Numbered from the stretch's first letter, positions 1-9,608 are shown. The stretch: 64,000 nucleotides of DNA from JAMZMI01 sp039970095 (GCA_039970095.1 JBDVMP010000023.1:29305-93304), one strand, 5' to 3'. The notes: generated by a model from the letters alone, not told the origin. Translations and numbers: made by a program.

Positions 1-456
1 AACACAGCCGCAGCATATATGCTCCAAGGCGACTATGCTAAAGCATATGACGCTACAGTAGCTGCTGAAGGTGCTTCTCCTTCTAATGACGTGAAAGGAA
101 AAGTTAAAGCTATGAAAGGTTCTGTTCAGGTTATCAAAGGTGAATACGCAGCAGCTAAAGCTGCATTCACAGGAGCACAAAAAGGTGAAGTTGTAACATT
201 TGATTACGGTTTAGCTGCGCTTTTAAATGGTGATTACGAAGAAGCCAAAGGAATCCTAAGCAAAGTTGATGGCGAGGAAGTTGGAGCTGAGGCTGCATAC
301 CTGAGAGCTGTAACTGCAGCTAGATTGAATGACACTCCAGCTGTTATTGCTAACTTGAAATCAGCGGTTGAGAAAGACCCTGCACTTAAAGATAAAGCAC
401 TAAATGACCTTGAGTTTAACAAATATGCTGACGCTGTAGCGCAAGCAGTTAAATAA
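1..456 (+). CDS. C-terminal part of a TPR-like repeat protein (partial)
   Basis: The reading frame is open to the left edge of the window, so this is the C-terminal fragment of a longer protein. The visible ~151 residues are rich in Ala, Lys and Asp and consist of helical-hairpin repeats of the tetratricopeptide style, such as the stretch reading YLRAVTAARLND near residue 100 followed by a paired helix. No catalytic motif is visible. TPR proteins normally mediate protein-protein contacts; the partner cannot be told from this fragment. A strong terminator follows directly, so the gene is transcriptionally separate from pdhB. Confidence 0.6.
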   Translation, partial: NTAAAYMLQGDYAKAYDATVAAEGASPSNDVKGKVKAMKGSVQVIKGEYAAAKAAFTGAQKGEVVTFDYGLAALLNGDYEEAKGILSKVDGEEVGAEAAYLRAVTAARLNDTPAVIANLKSAVEKDPALKDKALNDLEFNKYADAVAQAVK

Positions 457-475
457 AAGACTTAAATCTTATTTC

Positions 476-506
476 AAAAGCCTTCCAATTATGGAAGGCT
501 TTTTTT
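476..506 (+). terminator. Intrinsic terminator after the TPR-like gene
   Basis: A perfect 7-bp stem, GCCTTCC (480-486) with GGAAGGC (493-499), closes a 6-nt loop. It is extended by AAAA/TTTT pairing and followed by a run of seven T. It lies 20 bp after the stop codon. Confidence 0.9.
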
Positions 507-560
507 ATTTATATCGACTGAATAAATTAATTTAGCGAAGCAAAAATCACAGACTTAAAG

Positions 561-1538
561 ATGCGAGAGATACAATTTAGAGAAGCACTCAGAGAAGCGA
601 TGAATGAAGAAATGAGAAGAGACGACAAAGTGTTTCTCATGGGTGAAGAAGTTGCCGAATACAATGGAGCATATAAGGTAAGCCAGGGTATGCTGGACGA
701 ATTTGGTGAAAAGAGAGTAATTGACACTCCTATCGCTGAATTGGGATTTGGCGGGCTAGGAGTTGGTGCTGCCATGAACGGACTTAGGCCTATCATTGAG
801 TTTATGACTTTCAACTTTTCTCTGGTTGCCATAGATCAGATTATCAACAGTGCAGCGAAAGTAATGTCCATGTCAGGTGGTCAAATAAACTGTCCAATTG
901 TATTCAGAGGACCAACCGGAAATGCTGGTCAATTGAGTTCTCAACACTCGCAAAATTTCGAAAATTGGTTTGCCAACACATCCGGACTAAAGGTAGTAGT
1001 GCCTTCAAATCCCTATGATGCAAAAGGCCTTTTGAAATCATCTATCCGGGATAATGATCCGGTAATCTTCATGGAGTCTGAGTTGATGTACGGAGACAAA
1101 GGAGCGGTTCCTGAAGAAGAATACCTGGTGCCAATAGGACAAGCAGAAGTAGTGCGAGAAGGTAACACCGCAACACTGGTTTCATTTGGTAAAATGATGA
1201 AAGTTGCCAACGAGGCTGCTGATGAAATGGCCAAAGAAGGTGTGGATCTTGAAGTTATCGACTTGAAATCCGTTAGACCAATAGATTATCTAACTGTAAT
1301 TAACTCTGTAAAGAAAACCAACAGATTGGTTATAGTAGAGGAAGCATGGCCACTGGCTTCAATATCGAGTGAACTTAGCCATCACATTCAAAAAAATGCT
1401 TTTGATTATTTGGACGCTCCTGTCACAAGAATCACAAACAAGGATCTTCCTCTACCTTATGCGCCAACGCTCATAGAAGAAATCTTACCAAATGTTAAGA
1501 GAACGATAGAGGCAGTCAATGCCGTCTGCTATAGATAA
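561..1538 (+). CDS. pdhB: Pyruvate dehydrogenase E1 component, beta subunit
   Basis: 325 residues, the usual length of E1-beta of the pyruvate/branched-chain 2-oxoacid dehydrogenase complex. With E1-alpha and thiamine diphosphate it decarboxylates pyruvate and acetylates the lipoyl group of E2, feeding acetyl-CoA into the TCA cycle. Family hallmarks are the N-terminal MREIQFREALREAMNEEM, the GEEVAEYNGAYKVSQG segment near residues 28-43 (TPP-binding region) and DTPIAELGFGGLGVGAA near 56-72. The C-terminal transketolase domain carries DLEVIDLKSVRPID. The E1-alpha partner is not adjacent, as is common in Bacteroidota. The gene stands alone between two intrinsic terminators, so it is probably monocistronic. 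Confidence 0.95.
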   Translation: MREIQFREALREAMNEEMRRDDKVFLMGEEVAEYNGAYKVSQGMLDEFGEKRVIDTPIAELGFGGLGVGAAMNGLRPIIEFMTFNFSLVAIDQIINSAAKVMSMSGGQINCPIVFRGPTGNAGQLSSQHSQNFENWFANTSGLKVVVPSNPYDAKGLLKSSIRDNDPVIFMESELMYGDKGAVPEEEYLVPIGQAEVVREGNTATLVSFGKMMKVANEAADEMAKEGVDLEVIDLKSVRPIDYLTVINSVKKTNRLVIVEEAWPLASISSELSHHIQKNAFDYLDAPVTRITNKDLPLPYAPTLIEEILPNVKRTIEAVNAVCYR

Positions 1539-1560
1539 TAAGACAAAAAAACCAACACCA

Positions 1561-1592
1561 AAAAAGGCCGATTTACGAAAATCGGCCTTTTT
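1561..1592 (+). terminator. Intrinsic terminator after pdhB
   Basis: Stem GGCCGATTT (1566-1574) with AAATCGGCC (1579-1587), loop ACGA, flanked by A5 and T5. It lies 22 bp after the pdhB stop. Confidence 0.9.
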
Positions 1593-1653
1593 ATTTTGTG
1601 CGTGAAGACTATTTCCAGATAAAAAAAACCCAATTGTTTTTCCGTTGGCGCTC

Positions 1654-1767
1654 ACTCTTTCAAAAATTTATGCCGATTAACCATACCTACCGGTTTGCTC
1701 ATCTATCAAAATCAGCACATAGGCTTCTTCCCTTGGCCGTGCGCATAAAAAAGTAAACAACAACCCA
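1654..1767 (-). pseudogene. Vestige of a T9SS C-terminal sorting domain
   Basis: In the 340-bp gap between pdhB and the first PUL gene, the minus strand carries codons reading YVLILIDEQTGR. A 28-nt block (1694-1721) is identical to the end of the GH5 gene (4386-4413, encoding YVLILIDEQ). A second identical 14-nt block (1658-1671) matches the GH5 codons for KFLK. The spacer between them is 22 nt here and 18 nt in the intact gene, so the frame is broken and TAA follows. I read this as a leftover of a duplicated or deleted sorting-domain gene. No start codon or full domain remains. Confidence 0.55.
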
Positions 1768-1785
1768 TCAAAACCAGACATAAAC

Positions 1786-1816
1786 CAAAAATAGCACCGA
1801 GGAGAACCCCGATGCT
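1786..1816 (-). terminator. Intrinsic terminator at the end of the PUL operon
   Basis: In the minus-strand RNA a 10-bp stem (1807-1816 with 1793-1802) with loop UUCU is complete if two G-U pairs are allowed, and AUUUUU follows. It lies about 60 bp after the stop of the last PUL gene. The G-U pairs would be mismatches on the other strand, which supports this orientation. Confidence 0.75.
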
Positions 1817-1878
1817 ATCAAATTATTTATCCTTGTAAAACTTTAACGTTTATCAGGCCTAGTCTCTTTTCTAAATCG

Positions 1879-4206
1879 TTATTCGACCTTAAGCAATCTA
1901 TGAATTTCTTTTTTACCATTCATTTCTGTTTGCAAGAAGTACATACCCGATTTGAAACTCTTCATTGCAATTTTAATCATATGAAGACCCCCTGTTAAGT
2001 CATCCTCGTATAGTGTATCGATAACTTTTCCATCAAGACTCATAAGTGTAGCCTTGAAGGTTGTAGCTCTCTCTAAGGATATGTTGACAATAAATTCAGT
2101 GCGAAATGGATGCGGATGAATTTTCACATCTGACTCTCCTTCATTTTTTTCTTGAGTGGCCTCCTCCGTTCCTGAAATACGAGCCGATGAGCCAGTACAC
2201 GTTATGACATTGAGTGAATTATTGTACGTCAAAGTGCCATGGGTCACGTTATCCACACACAAATCAACCAGAACGCTCCCCTTAGCCTTACCAACGGTTA
2301 CCAGGATGACGTTTCCATTTAAACCAGTCGTTCCAGAGATCGTTTCCGAAAAGGTACCAGAAAAAGTCCCTGTAACAGCAGCATTTTCTGCCGGATTCCC
2401 AATATTATCAAATACAGTCACTGTGGCTGTTGCATGCTTATTCCCTTGGCCAGCGCTTTGCGTACCTGTAACTATACTGTTAACATAGACATCCGTTGCT
2501 GATCCCGTGCCTCGCCCGGTGATATTGACCGTAGAAGAAGTAGTACTAGCAGACTCATTGTCGGTGGCAACTGCTGAAAGAGCATATGCCCCTACCCCTA
2601 TGGTCCAATTCATAGAAAATGGATACGTGGTATCCGTTCCAATGCTATTGCCATTAACAAAAAACTCAACATTATCCACTGAACCATCTGCATCTGTTGC
2701 GTCTGCAGAAATGGTTACGTTCGTCCCATCGTTGAAAGTTGAACCATTTGAAGGAGCGGTAATGGACACAACCGGCGCTTGATTTCCTACAGGCCCTGCC
2801 ATCCACTTAAAGGTTGCCGCAGATTCCTTCGGTAACGAATAATCAAAGCTTTGACCATTGAAGGTAACCGTAAAGGTTGTAGAGGGCTTTTTCAAAGTAT
2901 TGGAAACAATCAACACAATGGAACCATCTGAATTTTGGAATGCTACATTTTGGATTCCATTATCATAGGTGCTTTCAATTCGCACCGCACCCACGTCTAC
3001 AAACTTACTCACATGTCCTAAAGCATAATATTCAACTTCCCTGATATAATCTCCAGTATTGGTGTTTATGGTGACTATTCCACGGCAGTCAGAGCATCCG
3101 CCATTTGTCGGCCCATCATTCTCGTCAAGGGCAAGGTTCCACATTAATAAACCTTTGGCCCAATTTCGGGTGGCTCCAATAATCACATTCCTCATGGTCC
3201 AAGTCAGGTCCACTCCAAAATAACTGCCATTATTCTGGCCGGTTATTTCGGTAAACCAAATCCCCTTATCTGGGTGTGCATTATGAACATCGCTCTGAGC
3301 AGAAACATTGCCAGCGTACGCATGAAACCCAGTTCCAATGGTATAATTTCTTGCCTGAGGATCATTTAATACCTCAATCGGAAAATCCGGACGATCCCAA
3401 TTGTGGTCGTAAATGATCACACCAGTGTTTAATCCCGCATTGGCCATCGCTGGACCCAGATTATTCTTCAAAAAAGATATTTGATTACCGGCATCCATTC
3501 GCATACTGGGATAACTGCTGGTTTCATGGAGAGGCTCATTCTGGATCGTAATTGCCCATACATCCAATCCTTGAGTACTATATTCCTGAATGTACTTGAC
3601 TAAATAATCAGCGTATGTCTGGTACCACTGTACATCTAACCAACCGCCGTTGAGAGCGTGTACTTCCTTCATCCAAGCAGGTGAGCTCCAGGGAGAACCC
3701 ATGATTTTAACGGAGGAATTAACTGCCAGCACCTGCTGCAAAGTGGGCACCAAATAGTTGAGGTCATGACCCAGACTAAAATTCGCCAGCGAAGGATCAG
3801 TTTGCCCTGGTGATAAGTCATTATAGGTGTAGCTCGATAGGTTAAAATCAGAAGCACCAATGCTGTGTCTGACCATACTCAGATTGATGCCGCTTGAGGT
3901 AAAAAGATCATCCATCAATTCATTGCGTAGGGTGCTGTTCAATTCAGATTGAAATAGGTAAGCCGAAGATCCCGTCATAGATGCTCCAAAACCATCCATC
4001 GTCTGATAACTTATGGAGGGGTCAATATTAATATTGATTCCGCTGGAACCAGAAGCTCCAAAAGTCTCGTTGGCTTGCTGAGACAACTTACTGGTTTGAT
4101 CGGCAGTTGTGAGCCAGACTTCTACGATCTGACCATTAGCATCTATAATAAATAAGCCAAGAGAAATTAACATTAGAACCGGCCACTTTTTAATAAGATT
4201 GTACAT
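1879..4206 (-). CDS. Secreted GH30 glycoside hydrolase with Ig-like domains and T9SS sorting domain
   Basis: 775 residues. Order: signal peptide (about 1-25), GH30 catalytic barrel and beta-sandwich (about 55-470), a bacterial Ig-like domain starting near 478, a second Ig/Big-like domain (about 568-670), and a type A T9SS C-terminal domain (about 695-775) ending in RLLKVE. The acid/base glutamate is E224 in ITIQNEP and the nucleophile is E320 in WFTEITG. GH30 enzymes are retaining beta-glycosidases; with a GH16 and GH5 nearby an endo- or exo-beta-1,6-glucanase is the best guess, but beta-glucosidase or beta-xylosidase activity cannot be excluded. It is the last gene of the PUL and is probably surface-attached or released through T9SS. 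Confidence 0.88.
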   Translation of the reverse strand: MYNLIKKWPVLMLISLGLFIIDANGQIVEVWLTTADQTSKLSQQANETFGASGSSGININIDPSISYQTMDGFGASMTGSSAYLFQSELNSTLRNELMDDLFTSSGINLSMVRHSIGASDFNLSSYTYNDLSPGQTDPSLANFSLGHDLNYLVPTLQQVLAVNSSVKIMGSPWSSPAWMKEVHALNGGWLDVQWYQTYADYLVKYIQEYSTQGLDVWAITIQNEPLHETSSYPSMRMDAGNQISFLKNNLGPAMANAGLNTGVIIYDHNWDRPDFPIEVLNDPQARNYTIGTGFHAYAGNVSAQSDVHNAHPDKGIWFTEITGQNNGSYFGVDLTWTMRNVIIGATRNWAKGLLMWNLALDENDGPTNGGCSDCRGIVTINTNTGDYIREVEYYALGHVSKFVDVGAVRIESTYDNGIQNVAFQNSDGSIVLIVSNTLKKPSTTFTVTFNGQSFDYSLPKESAATFKWMAGPVGNQAPVVSITAPSNGSTFNDGTNVTISADATDADGSVDNVEFFVNGNSIGTDTTYPFSMNWTIGVGAYALSAVATDNESASTTSSTVNITGRGTGSATDVYVNSIVTGTQSAGQGNKHATATVTVFDNIGNPAENAAVTGTFSGTFSETISGTTGLNGNVILVTVGKAKGSVLVDLCVDNVTHGTLTYNNSLNVITCTGSSARISGTEEATQEKNEGESDVKIHPHPFRTEFIVNISLERATTFKATLMSLDGKVIDTLYEDDLTGGLHMIKIAMKSFKSGMYFLQTEMNGKKEIHRLLKVE

Positions 4207-4329
4207 ATGATTTTGGGTTTAGTGTTTGTTTATTTTTGCTTATTCTATTCGTAATCTTATCTAGGTTATGACCCCAGATTGGAATATGAACATTCACATC
4301 TTGTCTTTTATCCACACTTTTCACGCTGA

Positions 4330-7080
4330 TCACTTGCTGTATGACGAATCTCGTTTCAAAAATTTATAACGATGATGTTCCCCTCTTTGCTCATCTATCA
4401 AAATCAGCACATACATTCCTGCGCCGAGCCTCTTCAAGTCAATGATCCTCTCTTCAGGTAAAAGACCAGAAAGGATTTGTGATCCACCCAACGATACAAT
4501 CACGAAACGATCATGAGGAGAGTCAGTCACATTGATATACCTTAATGAAGGGTTTGGATAGACAGCCAACTCTTGAATGTCAGTTGTCGTTGCTAGGATT
4601 TTTTTTTTCGTAAACTTTATCCAATTAACATTGAATTCAGGATCTGTGATCGTCAGTCGCAATACCCAACGGCCTTTATCCAAAATCATTTCACCGTCTT
4701 CTATCGTTTGCCAATCTTGCCAGCCTCCGGTAACAGGTACGTTTACGGTGGTTTCATTATTCACAGAACCAACTTCAGCGATCTGTTGCAATCGAAATTT
4801 ACCAGGATTACTATCACACGCAATTCGAGATTCTATTTTATAAGTCCCACTGTCCAACACACTTATGCGGTATTCCAGATAGTCTCCAACATTGGTATAC
4901 CCAATATTAAAGCCGCCACCCGTATCACTTGTTTCTTCTAATGCCAGTCCTTCATTCACGAAGAAATTTTCGGCCTGGATTATACCCGGAATTTGATAGT
5001 GGATTGGTAATTGGTTTGTAACCGTCAAGTCGGTAATCTCTTCCAGCGCTACACCCGCAATGGCTGAAAGCACCCTCTCACCGGAATAACGAATTTTGAT
5101 ATCGTTATCATCATACATTCGCTGTGTTACAGTAAGTCTGATTTTGCGCGAATCTACAACTGATGCGACCGCAGGTAGTACCTCCCCATCGACTATCAGT
5201 TCAAAACCATCAGCACCAACCACCGATAATGAATCCGCAGGTTGGTTCAGATCCATCTCCACATCATACCCGGACATACCCGTATTTCCTGCTACACCTT
5301 CAAAGGTCATTGACTCCAGACCTCCTACTCGATTGAGTGTGTAATACCCAATATTGACACCCTGATCAATATATACTCGAAGTTTGGTAGTACCACTTTC
5401 CAGCAGCAGATTCCCAAGTGTAGCTGTGGCATAACTCTGCCACCCTCCTGAAGCGGACACTTCTAAAGATGGAGTTGCTACAGCTCCATCGATACCCACT
5501 CGCAATTGACCACTACCTTGACTAGCATAGCGCATGTCCATTCGATATACGTCAGTAGAGTCCACGCTCAGCGTGTATTGCATCCATTCTCCCGGCTCGG
5601 TCCAGCCAACATTAAATCCATTTGATTTTTCATCGTCATCGCCCGTAGGTTCTATGTCCACACCGTCATTTCGATAAGACCATCCGGTATTCCAATCGGT
5701 GAAGGTCCCTGTAGAACTGTGATAATCAGCGGTATCCAAATCATAATAAGCGTAATTATTTCGGCCTAAATCAAAATCAGTGGCATGTATCACCAGTGCA
5801 TCATCTGACAATTGTCTTGCCACAAATGGTAGAGTTTCGCTGGAGTGTGGCTGTCGGGTTAATGCATCAGGAACGTCCTTGTGATAGATGGCGTTTTCGA
5901 GTTTTGTTGCTTCAGCAAGTTCCATAAGTCCGTCATACGCATCCTGCACACCTGGTTTTGGCTTGCTGTTGTCACCCCAATAATCAAGTATGGCCTGATA
6001 TTTTTCGTTACGAGGGATCTCCAGGGCATTGTTCAGCCCTAATTTCTTTAGTGGCCACCATGCCCAGCCAATATTATTGCTTTCTAATGCACTAACCGTG
6101 TTGGTAAACCATGTATTTGAATTTTCGCCTGTTTCACCCAACCAAACCGGAACGCCTCGGGATTCCCTCATGTTTACAGCAGCTGAAACATCGTTTTCGT
6201 AATTCCAATATTTATGGAAGCTGATCACCATGTTGTCATCCCATAATTGTGGCAAACCTGCATAATTGTTACCCCAGCAATTGCCTTCTATCACTACAAT
6301 GTGGTTGTTATCAACCTCACGGATAGCTTCGGTGATGTCTTTCTGCAAATTCCAGAGTGGCGTATTTTGAGATTCTGCACATCCATTGGGATCACTGGCA
6401 TGATTCTGAAATCCCCAGTTGGGTTCGTTAATGAGGTCATAGGCCACTATCGTTGGTTCATCTGCGTAGCGCTCGGCTAATTTGCGCCACAGCGCTACCG
6501 TCTTTTCTTTGTTTAGGTCACTTTCCCAAAGCGATGGCTTGCTTCGATCATAATCATTTATATCTGCATTTTCACCCTGACCACCTGGAGCGGCGTGAAG
6601 GTCAAGAATGAGATATAGGTCATTGGTCTTGCACCATTTTACGAGCGAATCGGTCATTGTGAAACCCCTGTCGAGCCAGGTGACCTCTCCCTGAACCGGT
6701 TCATCCTCTATGGGTGGCGTATACAGTTTATAGTGCATCGGGAGCCTGATCATGTTGAACCCCCAGGCAGCCACTGAATCTACATCAATTTTTCGCATGT
6801 GATTGGCCCACCAGGCTTCATAGAATTCATCACGCTTTTCCCGACCTACCAGGGCATCAATTCGTGCTTCTAATTCGTGCTGCGGACCGTGTGTTCCAAG
6901 CATATAGCCTTCCTGCAACATCCAGCCACCCAGGCCCATTCCCCTCCATAGCACGTCATTTCCATTTGCATCGACAATCTTGTCTCCGTCGGTGCGCTGG
7001 AATTGAGCAATTCCTTCAAAGCCCAAAGCGACTAACAGAACAGCAATGAATAGCAACTTTATGATGATTCTATTTTTCAT
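4330..7080 (-). CDS. Secreted GH5 glycanase with two CBM6 modules and T9SS sorting domain
   Basis: 916 residues. Order: signal peptide (1-25), GH5 barrel (about 30-370), CBM6-like module (about 432-585), a beta-rich linker domain (585-690), second CBM6 (about 695-823), and type A T9SS domain (about 835-910). The acid/base is E219 in YDLINEP and the nucleophile E316 in WLGETGEN. The N-terminal WRGMGLGGWMLQEGYM resembles exo-beta-1,3-glucanase-like GH5 subfamilies; the exact subfamily is uncertain. CBM6 modules commonly bind beta-1,3- or beta-1,4-glucans. In this operon it most plausibly cuts branched beta-glucan outside the cell. Part of its sorting-domain coding sequence recurs as a fragment near 1.7 kb. 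Confidence 0.88.
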   Translation of the reverse strand: MKNRIIIKLLFIAVLLVALGFEGIAQFQRTDGDKIVDANGNDVLWRGMGLGGWMLQEGYMLGTHGPQHELEARIDALVGREKRDEFYEAWWANHMRKIDVDSVAAWGFNMIRLPMHYKLYTPPIEDEPVQGEVTWLDRGFTMTDSLVKWCKTNDLYLILDLHAAPGGQGENADINDYDRSKPSLWESDLNKEKTVALWRKLAERYADEPTIVAYDLINEPNWGFQNHASDPNGCAESQNTPLWNLQKDITEAIREVDNNHIVVIEGNCWGNNYAGLPQLWDDNMVISFHKYWNYENDVSAAVNMRESRGVPVWLGETGENSNTWFTNTVSALESNNIGWAWWPLKKLGLNNALEIPRNEKYQAILDYWGDNSKPKPGVQDAYDGLMELAEATKLENAIYHKDVPDALTRQPHSSETLPFVARQLSDDALVIHATDFDLGRNNYAYYDLDTADYHSSTGTFTDWNTGWSYRNDGVDIEPTGDDDEKSNGFNVGWTEPGEWMQYTLSVDSTDVYRMDMRYASQGSGQLRVGIDGAVATPSLEVSASGGWQSYATATLGNLLLESGTTKLRVYIDQGVNIGYYTLNRVGGLESMTFEGVAGNTGMSGYDVEMDLNQPADSLSVVGADGFELIVDGEVLPAVASVVDSRKIRLTVTQRMYDDNDIKIRYSGERVLSAIAGVALEEITDLTVTNQLPIHYQIPGIIQAENFFVNEGLALEETSDTGGGFNIGYTNVGDYLEYRISVLDSGTYKIESRIACDSNPGKFRLQQIAEVGSVNNETTVNVPVTGGWQDWQTIEDGEMILDKGRWVLRLTITDPEFNVNWIKFTKKKILATTTDIQELAVYPNPSLRYINVTDSPHDRFVIVSLGGSQILSGLLPEERIIDLKRLGAGMYVLILIDEQRGEHHRYKFLKRDSSYSK

Positions 7081-7156
7081 ATTTAATAATCTTCGGATCC
7101 CACTAGGAAACCCATCAATATTTGTTTGTATTGATTCAATTAATCCAATGCGGAAT

Positions 7157-8623
7157 TTACATGATCACAACTGTCTGAATCGATCGCGGTTTGATCGTCA
7201 GTTTTGACTCAACATCCCCTATATACAGTGAGTAATCGTGTTGTTCTTCTGTATCATTCATCACGATGGTCACGATTTCTCCATTCGCGTTGATCCAGGT
7301 AGTGCTCTCAAGGCTGCTTTGGCTTGACGAAGTGCTGACTCTTCTGGCCCCTGGTCTGATGAATTTGGAAAAATGACCAAGGTAGTAATACGATGGTGTA
7401 TAAATTAACTCGTCTGTTCTTACATCAGCATGAATAGGCGCAAAACAGAAATTCTTTACATGATTAGGGCCGCCATTTTGATCCAACAGAATATTCCAGT
7501 CTGTCCAACCCACCGTACCATTATTGAAATCGTTGATCATGGATCGACCGTACCTTTCTGCATTGGGCCAATACTGATATTTCGTTGAATCAAATCGCTC
7601 ATTGCATCCTTCTGTAAACAGTAGGTTTTTGTCTGGATAGGCTTCATTGATGAGCCCTAAGTTGTCAAATTTAGGCTCACCTCCTGTCCATGTTTCGTAC
7701 CAGTGAAAGCCGATTCCCCAGGCGTACTTGGATGCTTCCGGATCACCAAAAATGGTATTCGCCCTGTTGGTAATCAAATCCCGGTTATGATCCCAAACCA
7801 CTATGTTTTTTTCTCCATATCCTGCTTGCTCCATCACTGGCCCAAGATGATTCTTAAGGAAATCACGCTCTTCTTCTGCTGTATAAACGCATGACTCCCA
7901 TCTCTGGGTAGCCATCGGTTCATTTTGAATGGTCACACCCCAAATGGGCATTCCTTCAGCTTCGTAGGCTTCAATGAACTTGACGTAATACTTAGCCCAG
8001 GTATCAAAATATTCCGGGAGGAGCTTTCCCCCTTCAAGCATGTTGTTATTCGATTTCATGAATGCGGGTGGGCTCCATGGGCTCGCATAGAAAACAGCCT
8101 CTTCTCCAATCATTTCAAGAGCTCTTTTAATCATGGGGATTCTGTATTCCCTGTCCTTCTCTATGGAGAATGTTTTTAGTTCTTTGTCGCCTGCTTCGAT
8201 ATAAGTATGACTACCCGTTCCAAAATCAGCGCTATGAATAGACGTTCTGATTACATTATAGTTGATACCTCCTTCACCAAAATAAGCGTCTAACAGTTCC
8301 TGTTGCTTACTCGAAGATAATTTGGAAAAAACGAGAGAAGTTGCGTCTGTAATCGCACCACCTACTCCCAGAAATGTTTGAAATTGTTTGTTGGGATTGA
8401 TAAAAATTGATTTTTCCGTTTCCAGTGCCTGGTCTTTAGATGTAAACTCAAACCCGCCCACTTTCTCCAGACGCAAATCTGTGTTTTGGGCTGTTTCATA
8501 AACAACAGCCAGTTTTGGGATTAGTGGGTATTTGATTTGGTTTGGGTCAGGTTTCTTCTGGGTAGAGTAACAACCTGCCAAGGCAACAGATAAAAAAGTA
8601 AATAGTATTGTTAACCGATTCAT
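7157..8623 (-). CDS. GH30 family lipoprotein (beta-glucosidase / beta-1,6-glucanase type)
   Basis: 488 residues with a lipoprotein signal, LAGC with the lipidated cysteine at 18, so it is membrane-anchored rather than T9SS-sorted. The whole chain is one GH30 domain resembling glucosylceramidase-like GH30 enzymes. The acid/base is E235 in VTIQNEPM and the nucleophile E338 in LLFTEGCNE. The final ~80 residues form the usual GH30 beta-sandwich. Within the PUL it probably trims beta-1,6-linked glucose or short oligomers released by the GH16 and GH5 enzymes. It differs clearly from the GH30 at 1879-4206, so the two are unlikely to be redundant. Confidence 0.88.
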   Translation of the reverse strand: MNRLTILFTFLSVALAGCYSTQKKPDPNQIKYPLIPKLAVVYETAQNTDLRLEKVGGFEFTSKDQALETEKSIFINPNKQFQTFLGVGGAITDATSLVFSKLSSSKQQELLDAYFGEGGINYNVIRTSIHSADFGTGSHTYIEAGDKELKTFSIEKDREYRIPMIKRALEMIGEEAVFYASPWSPPAFMKSNNNMLEGGKLLPEYFDTWAKYYVKFIEAYEAEGMPIWGVTIQNEPMATQRWESCVYTAEEERDFLKNHLGPVMEQAGYGEKNIVVWDHNRDLITNRANTIFGDPEASKYAWGIGFHWYETWTGGEPKFDNLGLINEAYPDKNLLFTEGCNERFDSTKYQYWPNAERYGRSMINDFNNGTVGWTDWNILLDQNGGPNHVKNFCFAPIHADVRTDELIYTPSYYYLGHFSKFIRPGARRVSTSSSQSSLESTTWINANGEIVTIVMNDTEEQHDYSLYIGDVESKLTIKPRSIQTVVIM

Positions 8624-8655
8624 AGTGTACTTTGTTAATGATGCTTAATTATGAA

Positions 8656-9513
8656 TTATTTCCTGAATTCATGCTTGACCCAATCAACTTCCATTACCCA
8701 CTCTCCATCCATTGGTGAATCTGTGATTTTTGCAAAGTTGAGAATTGCAAACATCGGCTCAGGGTATTGATCACCCTCGCCTACATTTCTATAAACTTCC
8801 TGCCCATCCAATCGATAGACCAGGTCACTACCCGCCCATTCAACAGAATACTCATGAAATTCGGCAATGGTCGCTTCCAAATCTTTTCGTATGCTCCACC
8901 AGTCTCCTTTGCCGCACTCATCTGGCGCACCTGTGTTTTTAATGGCTCCTGCAGTGTAAATATCTTTATGATGATCACCATGATGTTCGAAAATGTCAAT
9001 TTCGCCCGACCCTGTAGCTGGCCAACAAATGTTTTCATTATCTTCCTGAACCGGTGGTTCATTGTTTTGAGCTCCCAAAATCCACCATGCCGGAAACATG
9101 CTGGGTTCCCCTCTGGTATGAAGTTTCAATCTTGCGGTCCATTTACCTTTGGTGAATTCCTTGCGGTTTTTAGAACAAATTCTACCAGCGACATATTGAG
9201 TTGCGGGATGCACATTCCCTTGCTTATCTAAATTGTCACAAGGCACCTGCTTTCCTATATTCACCACCTTGATTTTTAAGGAGCCATTACTGACTTCTCT
9301 TGTGTTGTAGGCTCCATCTGGTACGTAGCACTGAGTCTCATCATTCACCCAAATTCGCTGATCCTGCCAGTTGTCAAGATTAAACGAATCGAAATCATCA
9401 AAAAAATCCGTTTCCCATGTATCATTTTGATCATCAGCTTCGTCAATTTGAGGGTTGAACCCCTTTGTCATAAGTGATACAGTAGAAAGGAGTATGAGTA
9501 TGCTGATTTTCAT
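8656..9513 (-). CDS. GH16 endo-beta-1,3-glucanase (laminarinase type)
   Basis: 285 residues, a single GH16 jelly-roll domain. The catalytic motif GEIDIFEHHG gives nucleophile E171, assisting D173 and acid/base E176. The SMFPAWWILG segment near 138-147 and the C-terminal MEVDWVKHEF strand are typical. The N-terminus (MKISILILLSTVSL) is a short hydrophobic signal without a clear lipobox. GH16 laminarinases cleave internal beta-1,3 bonds in laminarin or mixed-linkage glucan. It lies directly upstream of the GH30 lipoprotein (32 bp), and a strong hairpin separates it from the preceding gene. Confidence 0.92.
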   Translation of the reverse strand: MKISILILLSTVSLMTKGFNPQIDEADDQNDTWETDFFDDFDSFNLDNWQDQRIWVNDETQCYVPDGAYNTREVSNGSLKIKVVNIGKQVPCDNLDKQGNVHPATQYVAGRICSKNRKEFTKGKWTARLKLHTRGEPSMFPAWWILGAQNNEPPVQEDNENICWPATGSGEIDIFEHHGDHHKDIYTAGAIKNTGAPDECGKGDWWSIRKDLEATIAEFHEYSVEWAGSDLVYRLDGQEVYRNVGEGDQYPEPMFAILNFAKITDSPMDGEWVMEVDWVKHEFRK

Positions 9514-9560
9514 TTAATCGTGATCAATAAGGTTCGATAATAAGTGCAAATAGACCATAT

Positions 9561-9591
9561 ATAGAAGGACGATTAATGATCGCCCTTCTAT
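9561..9591 (-). other. Intra-operon RNA hairpin between the PKD lipoprotein gene and GH16
   Basis: In the minus-strand transcript a 13-bp stem forms between 9579-9591 and 9561-9573 with a 5-nt loop. The only non-Watson-Crick pair is G-U, which would be an A-C mismatch if the other strand were transcribed. No U tract follows, so it looks more like an mRNA-stabilising or processing element than a full terminator. Confidence 0.55.
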
Positions 9592-9608
9592 CTTATACAT
9601 GCTAAAGT

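Noticed and set aside
8767..9231. Long plus-strand frame opposite the GH16 gene
   Set aside because: The minus-strand GH16 has an intact catalytic motif; the opposite frame has no recognisable domain.
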